A stretch of DNA of 64,000 nucleotides from Niallia circulans (GCF_007273535.1 NZ_RIBP01000004.1:1278001-1342000); one strand, 5' to 3'. Positions 33,311-42,986 are shown, numbered from the stretch's first letter. Notes: a model not told the origin generated them from the sequence alone. Numbers and translations: made by a program.

Positions 33311-34189
33311 TTAGGAATGCTCTTTCCAACTGTCTATCTTCTCTTGAATATATTCGGTATATCGGGTATCCTTTACTAATTGAAAAATAAGAAGAGCTTC
33401 TTTCATATAATTGCTGGCAAGGTTATATTTCTCCTGCATTTCGTAGTTAAATCCGATATGATAGTGAAAATGGGCAAGAAGATAAAGGTTGTCCTTTTTG
33501 ATCGCCCAATCGATTCCCTTTTTACAATAAGTTATAGAGGATTCATATTTATTTAAGTCTGTCAGTGATTTAGCAATGTTGAAGAAAAGTCTGCTTTTAA
33601 TGGTGGCATCCTGCAGGTGAGGAATTTTTTGCAACTGAGACAATGCCTTGCAATATATTTGCAACGCTTCCTCATTAAAACCTTCTTCATAATAAAAAAT
33701 GCCTCTGCTGACGAAGATTTCTATTTCCTTTTCCGTAAAGACCTTGTCGTATGTCAAAGCAATAGCTTCATCGATAAGCTTAAGTGCCTTTTGAAAATCA
33801 TGATCTACTTCATAAACATAGATGGCTTTGTGCCAAAGAAGAATTTGATAGTGTTTCTTATTGCGGGTAAATAACGGGTTTTTCTCTTCAGCTTCGACAA
33901 TCTGTTTAATCGTCTCGTAATCAGTATTTCGCCTTGCAGCTTTTAATTGTTCGCTTGTTTCAATAACATAATCTAGTCTTGGAGTTGTGCCGATATCAAA
34001 GAAGTAGTTTACGTCTATACCTAATCTTTGCGAGATTAAGTATAATGTGGAAGATAGCGGAAGAACCTCGCCTTTCTCTATTTTACTGATTTGCGCTTGT
34101 GTGCAGATGTTATGTGAAAGTTCCTTTTGTGAAAGGCCTACTTGTTTTCGCAATTCCTTTATTTTCTCTCCGACAGCTGAAAAATCCAA
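33311..34189 (-). CDS. XRE-TPR regulator of the PlcR/RRNPP type
   Basis: Cytoplasmic regulator of 292 residues: an XRE helix-turn-helix (about 8-60, LSQKELSHNICTQAQISKIEKG) followed by tetratricopeptide repeats to the end. Length and layout match PlcR-like RRNPP sensors, which change DNA binding when an imported peptide occupies the TPR groove. It starts at TTG 34189 behind GGGAGTGA. No papR-like secreted peptide gene is visible on either side, so the ligand is unknown. A degenerate repeat hairpin follows the stop codon. Confidence 0.8.
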   Translation of the reverse strand: MDFSAVGEKIKELRKQVGLSQKELSHNICTQAQISKIEKGEVLPLSSTLYLISQRLGIDVNYFFDIGTTPRLDYVIETSEQLKAARRNTDYETIKQIVEAEEKNPLFTRNKKHYQILLWHKAIYVYEVDHDFQKALKLIDEAIALTYDKVFTEKEIEIFVSRGIFYYEEGFNEEALQIYCKALSQLQKIPHLQDATIKSRLFFNIAKSLTDLNKYESSITYCKKGIDWAIKKDNLYLLAHFHYHIGFNYEMQEKYNLASNYMKEALLIFQLVKDTRYTEYIQEKIDSWKEHS

Positions 34190-34307
34190 TTCATCACTCC
34201 CTAAAAAATATTCCTAAAGTTATATTTTTGTGCATCTACATGTAAAAAAGCCTAAAAAAGGGGCTATATCACTTAAAATCAGTCATAATCGCGAATACAC
34301 CTATTTA

Positions 34308-34528
34308 TATAATATGTTTTAATAGATTATATCGCAATATATTAAGAATATTTTGCTTTTTAAAGAAGTGCCCACCTACGCCTTCTTTAAGCAAGGAGCA
34401 CTATATGCCTTAATTGAGCACTTTTAATAGAAGCTATTGTTTCTATTAAACCCCATTTATCTGTTTTACGAGTAGTCCTTTTATCTCCAATTTTCTGCCG
34501 TTTTCTTTCTGAGAGCGGTCTTTTTTTT
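34308..34528 (+). ncRNA. Candidate structured RNA with three stem-loops and a terminator
   Basis: In the 481-base gap between the regulator and the sensor kinase, a TATAAT (34308-34313) precedes ordered structures. Stem 1 is TTAAAGAAG / CTTCTTTAA (34360-34390). AGTGC (34367-34371) can alternatively pair with either of two GAGCACT copies (34396-34402, 34416-34422). Stem 3 is TTTAATAGAA / TTCTATTAAA (34423-34450). A terminator lies at 34498-34528. No coding frame fits. Promoter and RNA are inference. Confidence 0.4.
34498..34528 (+). terminator. Terminator closing the candidate RNA upstream of the sensor kinase
   Basis: CCGTTTTC pairs with GAGAGCGG (8 bp, two G-T), loop 5, then TC and eight T. 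No protein gene ends here, so it must end a non-coding or leader transcript. Confidence 0.65.
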
Positions 34529-34632
34529 GTTTATTAATGAAAAACCCACCCCTAATCAACAGCTAACCCAATAATAACTACTCCCGCAATTGGTATGAAT
34601 ACTTAAGGCAATTTAATCCTCGCTGTTCTATC

Positions 34633-34641
34633 TGCTATAAT
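34633..34641 (+). promoter_or_regulatory. Extended -10 promoter of the sensor kinase operon
   Basis: TGCTATAAT (TG-n-TATAAT) lies 30 bases before the kinase start. The -35 region (TTAATC) is weak, as is usual for extended -10 promoters. Confidence 0.5.
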
Positions 34642-34670
34642 AGGGAAAAAACTGTTGGGAGCAAAACCAT

Positions 34671-36269
34671 ATGAGAAAAAGATGGAGCCTGTTCGCTACC
34701 ATTATGACACTTATCAGTGCTGTCGTCATTTTCTCTCTACTAATGACAGATATATTGATAAGCAATCTGCTGAATGATCATACCAAAAACAGCCTTGAGG
34801 AAAAGGCGTTAATGATAGCCAGAGTTATGGCAAAAACAGAGCTTGTGACAGATGCTCTTGAAGGAGATGAAGCTGCTCTTAATAAGATACAAGCTTATAC
34901 AAGTGACATACAGGAGCAAAATGGAGTAGAATTTATCGTAATTCTAAATATGGACGGAATTCGCTTAACACATCCAGATGTCCGAAAAATAGGAAAGAAG
35001 TTTCAGGGCGGTGACGAGACTGAAGCAATGTCAGGAGAAGAGCACACAAGCACTTCAGAAGGAACATTAGGGAAGTCCTTGCGGGCCCTTACCCCGATTT
35101 ATTCAGATGATGGAACACAGATTGGTGTAGCGGCAGTTGGGATTTCGCTTGCTAAGGTCAATGAAGTATTGTCTGAAGGCAAATGGATTATTGTATATGG
35201 ATCATTACTGGGGTTAATTGCAGGCATTGTTGGTGCTTACATTCTGGCGAGCTATATTAAAAGAGTGATGTTTAACCTTGAACCAGCCGCTATCGCTAAA
35301 CTGCTCCAAGAGAGAAGCGCGGTCATCAATTCTGTCAGAGAGGGCATTATAGCAGTAGATATGCAAGGGAATATTACGCTTGTGAACCAGTCGGCCATCG
35401 ATTATTTACAAAAGCTTGGATTGAACACAAACCCAATCGGCTTACCAATAAGCAGCTATATTCCTTCCAAAGGACTTGATCGTGTTTTGGCAAAAGGAGA
35501 GGAGCAGCTTGATGAGGAGCTGACTATAAATGGCACAACAATCCTTGTTAACAGGGTGCCAGTTAAAGTCGATAAAACAATAGTCGGCGCATTGTCCACC
35601 TTTAGAGACAAGACTGAAATAAAGCAATTATCCGATCAGCTTTCAGGTGTAAAAACATATGCAGAAGCATTACGGGCACAATCCCATGAATTTATGAATC
35701 GTATGCAAGTTATCATCGGCATGCTTCATATGAAAAATTACGACAGGCTCAAGGAATATCTTGATGATATAGTCGATCAGCAAAGCGGAGATATTTCTGC
35801 GATTACAAGTAATATTAAAGATCCTGTTATAGCAGGACTTCTTCTCGGAAAGCTAAGTTATGCAAGAGAAAAAGGAGCAGTTTTGAATATTAGTATTATG
35901 ACAGTTGTTCCTGAATTAACGGCAGCAGTTTCATACGAAATTATAACGATACTAGGGAATTTACTGGATAATGCTTTAGATGCAGTCGAAAACAGTTCAA
36001 CAAAGGAAATTGAATTAAAGTTTGCTAAGACCGGTGGAATGATTGAAATGATAGTGAAGGATACAGGTAAAGGGATAACAATAGAGGAAGAGGCTTATAT
36101 CTTTGAAAAGGGCATTTCCTCAAAGGGAGAGAACCGCGGCTTCGGTCTTTATTTGGTCAGTGAGAGCTTGCGAAAGCTGAACGGAAAGATAGAGTTGGAA
36201 AGTGTTCCTGATAAAGGGACAACATTTAAAGCAAGTATCCCATATGTAAAGGAGGAAAACGGAAGGTGA
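34671..36269 (+). CDS. DcuS/CitA-family sensor histidine kinase
   Basis: Membrane sensor kinase of 532 residues, of the group that senses citrate, malate or C4-dicarboxylates. Two membrane helices (about 9-30 and 170-192) flank an extracytoplasmic PDC sensor domain. A cytoplasmic PAS domain (about 215-320) and an SPOB-type kinase core follow, with phospho-accepting His339 in AQSHEFMNRMQVI. The ATPase N and G boxes are NLLDNALDAVE and GFGLYLVSESL. The stop overlaps the response regulator start in GTGA. No transporter or metabolic target lies next to it, so the ligand cannot be named. Confidence 0.88.
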   Translation: MRKRWSLFATIMTLISAVVIFSLLMTDILISNLLNDHTKNSLEEKALMIARVMAKTELVTDALEGDEAALNKIQAYTSDIQEQNGVEFIVILNMDGIRLTHPDVRKIGKKFQGGDETEAMSGEEHTSTSEGTLGKSLRALTPIYSDDGTQIGVAAVGISLAKVNEVLSEGKWIIVYGSLLGLIAGIVGAYILASYIKRVMFNLEPAAIAKLLQERSAVINSVREGIIAVDMQGNITLVNQSAIDYLQKLGLNTNPIGLPISSYIPSKGLDRVLAKGEEQLDEELTINGTTILVNRVPVKVDKTIVGALSTFRDKTEIKQLSDQLSGVKTYAEALRAQSHEFMNRMQVIIGMLHMKNYDRLKEYLDDIVDQQSGDISAITSNIKDPVIAGLLLGKLSYAREKGAVLNISIMTVVPELTAAVSYEIITILGNLLDNALDAVENSSTKEIELKFAKTGGMIEMIVKDTGKGITIEEEAYIFEKGISSKGENRGFGLYLVSESLRKLNGKIELESVPDKGTTFKASIPYVKEENGR

Positions 36270-36973
36270 TTTCGGTATTAATTGTAGAAGATGATCCAAT
36301 GGTGGCTGAATTTAACAAGCAGTTCCTGCAAGAGCTGAATGGCTTTAAAATCGGCGGTGTTGCCAATAATGTGGATGATGCGATAGAGATAATAAAGAGG
36401 GAAAGCATCGATTTAGTACTACTTGATGTGTTTATGCCTGGAAAAAGCGGACTGGAGTTTCTTTCCTACATACGGGAACTGAACGAAAACATGGATGTCA
36501 TCCTTATAACAGCCGCATCTGACATGGACCATATCCAAACAGCGCTTCGCTTAGGAGCAATCGATTATATCATTAAACCATTTAAATTTGAGCGTTTTAA
36601 GGAATCATTGATGAATTACGTCCAAAAGAAGGAGTTTATGAAAGAGCAAACGAAGGTCAGCCAAAGTATATTAGATGAGCAAATTCTGAACCGTGACCAA
36701 AAAGGTGCAAGAGCAGAATTGCCGAAAGGGTTGACAAAAGAAACATTGAAGATTGTCTGGGCGGCAATAGAACTACAGCAGGAGCAAGAGTTCACGACAG
36801 ATATCATCGCAGACGAAACAAAGATATCAAGAGTTTCAGTAAGAAAATACCTCAATTTTCTTAACGAGCAGGATATCATTAAAGTAAGACTGACATACGG
36901 AAGCATCGGCAGACCAGTTAACGTTTATTATACGAACCCAAAAAGGATTGGCTGGCTTGAGCAGTTTTTGTGA
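36266..36973 (+). CDS. DcuR/CitB-family response regulator
   Basis: A 235-residue regulator: receiver domain (about 1-120) with phospho-accepting Asp54 (LLDVFMPGKSG), acidic pocket Glu8-Asp9-Asp10 (VEDDP) and Lys in IIKPFKFE. A C-terminal helix-turn-helix (about 175-215, TKISRVSVRKYLNFL) is typical of CitT/MalR/DctR. It starts at GTG 36266 inside the kinase stop and is translationally coupled to it. A copy of the dispersed repeat with a terminator-like hairpin lies 231 bases downstream. Confidence 0.88.
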   Translation: MISVLIVEDDPMVAEFNKQFLQELNGFKIGGVANNVDDAIEIIKRESIDLVLLDVFMPGKSGLEFLSYIRELNENMDVILITAASDMDHIQTALRLGAIDYIIKPFKFERFKESLMNYVQKKEFMKEQTKVSQSILDEQILNRDQKGARAELPKGLTKETLKIVWAAIELQQEQEFTTDIIADETKISRVSVRKYLNFLNEQDIIKVRLTYGSIGRPVNVYYTNPKRIGWLEQFL

Positions 36974-37203
36974 TTAGTAGGTGAAAGCAGTCTTGGTTGT
37001 CTGCTGGTAAGGAAAGGGGATATTGATTTCCGCTTTAGTGCTACGTTGCGCCCGAGGAAGTACAGGAAAGTTTGCTTTTAGTCTCGGCTGTTTTCCTAAT
37101 GTAAGTAGACGTTTCTTCTATCCGTTCCAATCTATTTATTGTTTAAATGGAGTTCATTCTTATTGAATAGATTAGAGGCTGCAATTAGTTTGCAGTATAA
37201 GAG

Positions 37204-37524
37204 AAGAGGCTGGGACATAAGTAAGTGAATCTGTATAAAATCCGAACTATTTAATCATCAATCAACGATTAAATAGTTCGGCTTTTTTGTGTTTTTAAGT
37301 TTTGATACACTGATTAGAAAACTTAGTGGAATGGAGCGGAGGTCACTCGACTCCTGCGGGAAATAGAGGACGCTTTAGACCCCGCAGGCGAAGACGAGCG
37401 CGCAATGAAACGAACTAATTTTAAACCCAAATTCTATTTAGTCACGTGTTTCATTTTTTAAATTTAGATGTAATTTTATTATTCGTGTTTAGAAAGGTTA
37501 TCTTTTGTTTTGTCCCAGCCTCTT
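37204..37524 (+). repeat. Copy A of the dispersed terminator-bearing repeat (best preserved)
   Basis: A 321-bp element with perfect 14-bp terminal inverted repeats AAGAGGCTGGGACA / TGTCCCAGCCTCTT. Near the left end is a 15-bp hairpin (CCGAACTATTTAATC, 37242-37256, with its complement at 37267-37281) followed by a T-run. The core contains TTAGTGGAATGGAGCGGA, a CCTGCGGG/CCCGCAGG stem, and CAATGAAACGAACTAATTTT. No open frame encodes a transposase, so it is MITE-like. It lies 3' of the response regulator on the same strand. Bases 36974-37203 show only a weak resemblance to other Bacillaceae intergenic repeats. Confidence 0.85.
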
Positions 37525-37575
37525 TTCTATTTACTGTTGTCGGTTTAAAGACATTGATTAAAAACCTGTACTATT

Positions 37576-37965
37576 TTACAAAAACCGCTTTCTCGTATCC
37601 TTCGTCGGCAGCATACAATGCTCCCTTTTGCCAAACCATTTATATCTATTTTTAGCGACATAATTATAGAGCGGATCTCTTAGAAATGCAGGGATGATTT
37701 TAAAGACATAAAGAAGCTTCCAGGCTCCACGTAAATGGCGACAGATTTGCAGAGCGGCAGCTGACTTTTCATAAAGTCTGCCATTTTCAATAAGAATAAC
37801 ACTATTCATCGATAATTCCTGATTGAATGGACGGAGAAGCTGCTGACCCTTTTCCTCCTGCAGCGGAGCAAAGGAAAAATAAGCTTCAGGATCCCTTTTT
37901 ATAATAAATTGGACAGCGCCATTGCAAAGATTGCAGACACCATCAAATAATATGACTGCTTTCAC
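37576..37965 (-). CDS. DCC-family thiol-disulfide oxidoreductase (DUF393, YuxK-like)
   Basis: A 129-residue protein of the DUF393/DCC family. The N-terminal motif DGVCNLC holds the CxxC pair Cys11/Cys14 in a thioredoxin-like fold. A second conserved stretch is LYVFKIIPAFLRDPLYNYVAKNRYKWFG, split over about 86-113. Substrate unknown. It starts at GTG 37965 behind AGGTGG. It is a single gene between the repeat and the divergent penicillin-binding protein gene. Confidence 0.85.
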   Translation of the reverse strand: MKAVILFDGVCNLCNGAVQFIIKRDPEAYFSFAPLQEEKGQQLLRPFNQELSMNSVILIENGRLYEKSAAALQICRHLRGAWKLLYVFKIIPAFLRDPLYNYVAKNRYKWFGKREHCMLPTKDTRKRFL

Positions 37966-38213
37966 TTTACCACCTGCGTTTCTAGCTTTTTATATTACTC
38001 TAACATGTGCTTTATAAGATTTCATTTCTTTTCCTAATATAAGGGCTAAATATTACAAGAAAATGACAGATTGTCTTATAATATTATTGAAGCATAGCAA
38101 GTGTCAGTTCACAAAACATCGTGGTAAACTGTTAATTTTTTGTGGACTGTTGTAATATTCTTTTAATTTAAGTGTAAAAAATGGTACGCTAATGTTAGGA
38201 GGGGAAAAGGAGA

Positions 38214-40217
38214 ATGAAGAAACTATTTTGGCTATTGCCGATGATTCTAATTGCGATATTGGCTGGATGTAATAATGATGAGCCTACCCCAGATGAGAGG
38301 CTTTCCCAATACATAAAGCTTTGGAATGATCAGAAGTTTGATGAGATGTATAACTACCTGTCTTCCGATGCGAAGAAGTCAGTTTCTAAGGAAGAGTATG
38401 TATCCCGCTATGAGAAACTATACAGTGATTTGGAGATTTCAGACTTAGATGTTTCCTATAAAAAGCTGTCAGACGACCAAAAGGATGACAATAAGAAAAA
38501 AGAGACTGCAGAAATTCCGTTCACTGCAAAGATGAACAGCGTCGCAGGCGAGATTAACTTTGACAAAGATGCGAAGCTTGTCAAAGAGGAACGAGACAAG
38601 GAAGACAACTGGTATATTCATTGGGATACAACGTATATCTTTGCCGATTTAGGCGCAGATGACAAAGTATCTTTAGAGACGGTTCCTGCAGAGCGCGGGG
38701 CTATTATGGATGTTCATGAAAATCCATTGGCGATGAATGGCATCATTTATCAAATCGGCCTTGTACCAGAGCAAATGGAGAATGAAACAACAGAAGTTGA
38801 GAATTTAGCGAAGTTGCTTGATATTAAAAAAGAGACTATAGAAAAGGCGTTAAGTGCAGATTGGGTACAACCTAACCTGTTTGTGCCAATTAAGAAATTA
38901 GCGACAGGCGATCAAGCATATCTTGAAAAGCTGTTTGCTCTTCCAGGTGTACAGAAACAGGATGTTGCTGGAAGGATTTATCCTTATGGTGAGGCAGCGG
39001 CCCACTTAATTGGTTATATTGGCAACATTACGGCTGAAGAGCTGGAAAAGCAAAAGGGCAAAGGATATACTGGCTCTGACGTTATCGGAAAAAGAGGCTT
39101 GGAGCAAGTCTATGAAGAAAAACTAAGAGGCACAAATGGTGCGACGATAGCTATTAAGAAATCAGATGGCACGACAGTAACCTTGGCAGATAAAGAAGTT
39201 AAAAATGGAGAAAACATCATGCTGACAATTGATGGAGATCTTCAAAAGAAAATATATGATGAAATGGATGGAGAGGCAGGATCAGCAGCTGCCATAAATC
39301 CGACAACTGGTGAAACGATGGCTCTTGTCAGCAGCCCGTCCTATGATCCAAACAAGGTTGTCGCAGGTTTAACGACATCAGAGCAAGAGGACTATAACAA
39401 CAATAAACTGGAGCCCTTCACAAATCGCTTTAAGAATACTTATGCTCCAGGCTCTGTGCTGAAGCCGATTGTCGCAGCGGCAGCATTGACAGAAGGTGTT
39501 ATCACACCAGAGCAACAGCGGAAGATTACGACAAAGCAATGGCAAAAGGATAAATCTTGGGGCAATTATTATGTAACTAGAGTGCATACTAGCAGTGCAC
39601 CAGTTAATCTGGCAGATGCCCTGCTTTACAGTGATAACATTTACTTTGCGCAGACAGCATTAGATTTGGGCAAGGATAAATATACAACAGAGCTGAAGAA
39701 ATTCGGTTTTGAAGAGGATTTCGATTTTGCTTACCCTATCACGAAAGCAACAATTGGCAAGCTTGACAGTGATATTCTCTTAGCTGATTCAGGCTATGGC
39801 CAAGGTCAAGTTCAAACAAGTGTTATTCAGCTTGCGACAGCGTATACACCATTTGTTAACGACGGCAATCTGATTAAACCTGTTCTTCTCCAAGATGACA
39901 AGAAGGGGACTGTTTGGAAAGAGGGAGTTATGAGCAGCAGTACTGCTAATACCATTTCCGATGATTTGCAGCAGGTCATTGACAATCCAAGCGGAACAGC
40001 TCGTGCCGGCAAAATTAGCGGCATGACATTTGCTGGAAAAACAGGCACAGCAGAGCTGAAGGCAAAGCAAGGTGAAAAAGGTACAGAAAACGGCTGGTAT
40101 GTAACATATGATAAGAAGGATAAAGATATCCTTATTGCCATGATGATTGAAGGTGTGCAAGACAAGGGTGGCTCAAGCCATGTCGTGAAAAAAGTAAAAA
40201 ATATTCTCGAAGACTAG
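38214..40217 (+). CDS. pbpC: Class B penicillin-binding lipoprotein (PBP3/MecA type)
   Basis: D,D-transpeptidase that cross-links peptidoglycan outside the membrane (667 residues). The lipobox LAGC makes Cys19 the lipidated residue, so it is a lipoprotein like B. subtilis PbpC. An NTF2-like MecA N-terminal domain (about 25-145) and a dimerisation domain (about 150-330) precede the transpeptidase domain. Active-site motifs are Ser414-VLK, SDN (473-475) and KTG (609-611). Proteins of this shape in Bacillus contribute low-affinity beta-lactam tolerance; that is family knowledge, not shown here. It is monocistronic with a strong terminator. Confidence 0.92.
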   Translation: MKKLFWLLPMILIAILAGCNNDEPTPDERLSQYIKLWNDQKFDEMYNYLSSDAKKSVSKEEYVSRYEKLYSDLEISDLDVSYKKLSDDQKDDNKKKETAEIPFTAKMNSVAGEINFDKDAKLVKEERDKEDNWYIHWDTTYIFADLGADDKVSLETVPAERGAIMDVHENPLAMNGIIYQIGLVPEQMENETTEVENLAKLLDIKKETIEKALSADWVQPNLFVPIKKLATGDQAYLEKLFALPGVQKQDVAGRIYPYGEAAAHLIGYIGNITAEELEKQKGKGYTGSDVIGKRGLEQVYEEKLRGTNGATIAIKKSDGTTVTLADKEVKNGENIMLTIDGDLQKKIYDEMDGEAGSAAAINPTTGETMALVSSPSYDPNKVVAGLTTSEQEDYNNNKLEPFTNRFKNTYAPGSVLKPIVAAAALTEGVITPEQQRKITTKQWQKDKSWGNYYVTRVHTSSAPVNLADALLYSDNIYFAQTALDLGKDKYTTELKKFGFEEDFDFAYPITKATIGKLDSDILLADSGYGQGQVQTSVIQLATAYTPFVNDGNLIKPVLLQDDKKGTVWKEGVMSSSTANTISDDLQQVIDNPSGTARAGKISGMTFAGKTGTAELKAKQGEKGTENGWYVTYDKKDKDILIAMMIEGVQDKGGSSHVVKKVKNILED

Positions 40218-40219
40218 TC

Positions 40220-40258
40220 AAAAGCCTGTAAGGGATTCACTCCTTTACAGGCTTTTTT
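40220..40258 (+). terminator. Terminator of pbpC
   Basis: AAAAGCCTGTAAGGGA pairs with TCCTTTACAGGCTTTT (16 bp, one G-T), 5-base loop, then T. Confidence 0.9.
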
Positions 40259-40333
40259 AACTAGAACAGCAAAAAATAATGGTATTGTTTTTCCTTATGA
40301 AATTTTTTCCACTATTTTAAAGCGGTAAAAAAA

Positions 40334-40362
40334 TCATCATTCCGTCATTTCGCTCATACATT
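40334..40362 (+). promoter_or_regulatory. Candidate sigma-E promoter of spoVR
   Basis: The -10 CATACATT (40355-40362) is a perfect sigma-E match, 14 bases after TCATCAT (40334-40340) in the -35 position. It also satisfies CATANNNTA, the sigma-K pattern. It lies 29 bases before the start codon. In B. subtilis spoVR is sigma-E dependent. Confidence 0.6.
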
Positions 40363-40391
40363 AATTTAAGACGGTGAAGGGAGAGAACGGA

Positions 40392-41807
40392 ATGAATGAA
40401 GTAGAGCAGAAAGAACTTCAATACGCCATCGAAGAAATCACAGAAATCGCTACTGGCTTTGGATTGGACTTCTACCCGATGAGGTATGAAATTTGTCCTG
40501 CAGATATCATTTACACATTCGGCGCCTACGGCATGCCTACACGTTATTCCCATTGGAGCTTTGGCAAGCAATTTCATAAGATGAAGCTGCATTATGATTT
40601 AGGCTTGTCTAAAATATATGAGCTTGTCATCAATTCAAATCCTTGCTATGCTTTTTTGCTCGACAGCAATTCACTTATCAACAATAAGCTGATTGTTGCC
40701 CATGTATTGGCCCATTGTGATTTTTTCAAAAATAACGTCCGCTTCCAAAATACAAAAAGAGAAATGGTAGAAAGTATGGCGGCCACTGCCGACCGTATCC
40801 GTCAATATGAGATTTTATATGGCAAGCATGAAGTGGAAACATTTCTAGATGCGGTTCTTGCCATTGACGAGCACATTGACCCGAGCTTAATGAGACCAAA
40901 GCTTGCTTGGACGATGGATGATGTGGAATATGAGGAAGTGGAAGAAACCATCGGAACACCGTATGATGATTTATGGGGCTTAGATTCCCGCAATAAACCG
41001 AAGCAGGAAAAAAAGAAAGTCATAAAAAAATTCCCGCCGCAGCCGGAAAAGGACCTGTTGCTGTTTATTGAGAGCTTCAGCAGAGAGCTGAAAGAATGGC
41101 AGCGTGATATCTTAACAATGATGAGAGAAGAAATGCTGTACTTCTGGCCGCAGCTTGAAACAAAAATCATGAACGAGGGCTGGGCATCCTATTGGCATCA
41201 GCGAATAGTCAGGGAGCTTGATTTGACGAGTTCTGAGGCAATTGAATTTGCCAAGCTGAACGCAGGTGTTGTACAGCCATCCAAAACAGGCATCAACCCT
41301 TATTATCTTGGTCTGAAGATATTTGAAGACATCGAGGACCGTTATAATAATCCGACAGATGAGATGAAAAAACGCGGCATTAAGCCAAACTCTGGCAGAG
41401 AGAAAATGTTTGAGGTCAGAGAAATCGAATCAGATATCTCCTTTTTAAGGAACTATTTGACGAAGGATTTAGTAACAAGAGAAGATATGTACTTATTCCA
41501 AAAGCAAGGCAGAGAATATAAAGTTGTCGATAAAGGCTGGGAGCAGGTAAGGGATCAGCTTGTCAGCATGAGGGTTAACGGAGGCTTCCCATATATTACT
41601 GTTAACGACGGCGACTATTTAAAAAACGGCGAGCTGTACTTAAAGCATGGCTTTGAAGGCATTGAACTTGATTTGAAGTATTTAGAGAAAGTACTTCCGT
41701 ATGTTCACCAGCTTTGGGGCAGAAATGTTCATATGGAAACAGTAGTTGAAGATAAGAACATCCTGTATACGTATGACGGCAAAGCATTGCATCGTAAATA
41801 TTTGTGA
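40392..41807 (+). CDS. spoVR: Stage V sporulation protein R
   Basis: Mother-cell sporulation protein involved in spore cortex formation in B. subtilis; its biochemical activity is not established. It has 471 residues. ATG 40392 is preceded by AAGGGAGAG; an upstream in-frame GTG (40374) is less likely. Conserved features include [14 protein letters not shown] and [12 protein letters not shown], with His, Glu and Asp residues that look metal-binding. A sigma-E-type promoter precedes it and a terminator follows. Confidence 0.94.
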   Translation: MNEVEQKELQYAIEEITEIATGFGLDFYPMRYEICPADIIYTFGAYGMPTRYSHWSFGKQFHKMKLHYDLGLSKIYELVINSNPCYAFLLDSNSLINNKLIVAHVLAHCDFFKNNVRFQNTKREMVESMAATADRIRQYEILYGKHEVETFLDAVLAIDEHIDPSLMRPKLAWTMDDVEYEEVEETIGTPYDDLWGLDSRNKPKQEKKKVIKKFPPQPEKDLLLFIESFSRELKEWQRDILTMMREEMLYFWPQLETKIMNEGWASYWHQRIVRELDLTSSEAIEFAKLNAGVVQPSKTGINPYYLGLKIFEDIEDRYNNPTDEMKKRGIKPNSGREKMFEVREIESDISFLRNYLTKDLVTREDMYLFQKQGREYKVVDKGWEQVRDQLVSMRVNGGFPYITVNDGDYLKNGELYLKHGFEGIELDLKYLEKVLPYVHQLWGRNVHMETVVEDKNILYTYDGKALHRKYL

Positions 41808-41822
41808 AAAAAAGTAAGAGGT

Positions 41823-41852
41823 GAGGTTCGCAAGCGCGAGCTTCTTTTTTTA
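41823..41852 (+). terminator. Terminator of spoVR
   Basis: GAGGTTCGC pairs with GCGAGCTTC (9 bp, two G-T), loop AAGC, then seven T. Confidence 0.75.
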
Positions 41853-41945
41853 TGTGAAAATCATCTACAGACAAAAGGAAGGAAAAATGCTGTTTCATCA
41901 AGAATTAAGTAACAAATGCATGTATGGAGTGAGGGAGATTTGCAA

Positions 41946-42974
41946 ATGGGTGAGACATATACAAAACGGAAAATTATGATTACAGGCTACGGAACTGTAG
42001 CAAAAGAGTTTGTGAAAATGATAATGGAACAGCAGGAGCAATATCTGGAGTCATACAGTTTTTATGGACAGATAGTTGGGATAATAGGCTCAAAGGGCAT
42101 GATTTATGAAGAAAATGGCATAGATTTAGTAACATTGCTTTCCTTCGGCAAAGGGTCACTGGCTCTGCAGCAATATGCACAGCAAAAGCAAATCTCCATT
42201 CAAGCACCAGAGTTAAAGGGAGATGTGCTAATCGAATGCTCTCCAACCAACTTAGAAACAGGTGAACCGGCATTGTCCTATATGAAAGCTGCCATCACAG
42301 AGAACATGGATATTATTTCTGTCAGTAAAGGAGCGCTTGTACAGGCACTGCCAGAGCTTAAGAAGCTGGCTGATAGCAACGGCTGCCGCATTAAATACAG
42401 CGGAGCGACGGCAGCAGCACTTCCAACACTTGATATTGGTGAATATAGTTTGGCAGGCAGCCGTATAACTGGAATTGAAGGCATATTGAACGGAACCTCC
42501 AACTTCATTTTGACAAGTATGTCGGAGGATAATCTCTCCTTTGATGAAGCACTTAAGCTTGCCCAAGAACGAGGAATTGCAGAAGCCAACCCAGCACTGG
42601 ATGTACAAGGATATGATAGTGCCTGCAAAATCCTGTTACTGGCAAACGGCCTGTTCCATAAAACATGGACCTTGAACGATATAAGTATTGAAGGCATTGA
42701 AAAGGTCTCGAAGGCAGATATGCAATTTGCAAAAATTAACGGGAATGACATTAAGCTTGTGGCAAGTGCAAGATCTATTAACGGCACAGTGACACTTCAA
42801 GTAAAACCTGAAATTATTACAGCAGATAATCCACTGATTAATGTGAAAGGAACAAACAAAGGAATTTTGTTTCATACAGAGGAAATGGGGACAATTTGCT
42901 GTATAGGCGGGGCATCTCACCCAAGAGGAGCTGCAGCTGCAGCGATTAAGGATATGCTGAATTTGTACCGTTAA
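41946..42974 (+). CDS. Homoserine dehydrogenase family protein, ACT-less
   Basis: NAD(P)-dependent oxidoreductase of the homoserine dehydrogenase family (342 residues), converting aspartate semialdehyde to homoserine if canonical. The dinucleotide loop is TGYGTVAKEF, the catalytic-region Lys is in SVSKGALV, and the family motif is GILNGTSNFILTSM. The C-terminal ACT regulatory domain of the usual Bacillus Hom (about 430 residues) is missing. ATG 41946 is preceded by GAGGGAG; the in-frame ATG 41916 has no ribosome site. It stands alone, away from thrB/thrC, so it may be a paralogue with another role. Confidence 0.8.
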   Translation: MGETYTKRKIMITGYGTVAKEFVKMIMEQQEQYLESYSFYGQIVGIIGSKGMIYEENGIDLVTLLSFGKGSLALQQYAQQKQISIQAPELKGDVLIECSPTNLETGEPALSYMKAAITENMDIISVSKGALVQALPELKKLADSNGCRIKYSGATAAALPTLDIGEYSLAGSRITGIEGILNGTSNFILTSMSEDNLSFDEALKLAQERGIAEANPALDVQGYDSACKILLLANGLFHKTWTLNDISIEGIEKVSKADMQFAKINGNDIKLVASARSINGTVTLQVKPEIITADNPLINVKGTNKGILFHTEEMGTICCIGGASHPRGAAAAAIKDMLNLYR

Positions 42975-42986
42975 TAAGTTTACATC

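Noticed and set aside
37446..37655. Open frame inside repeat copy A
   Set aside because: It consists largely of repeat sequence, lacks a ribosome site and runs into the convergent DCC gene.
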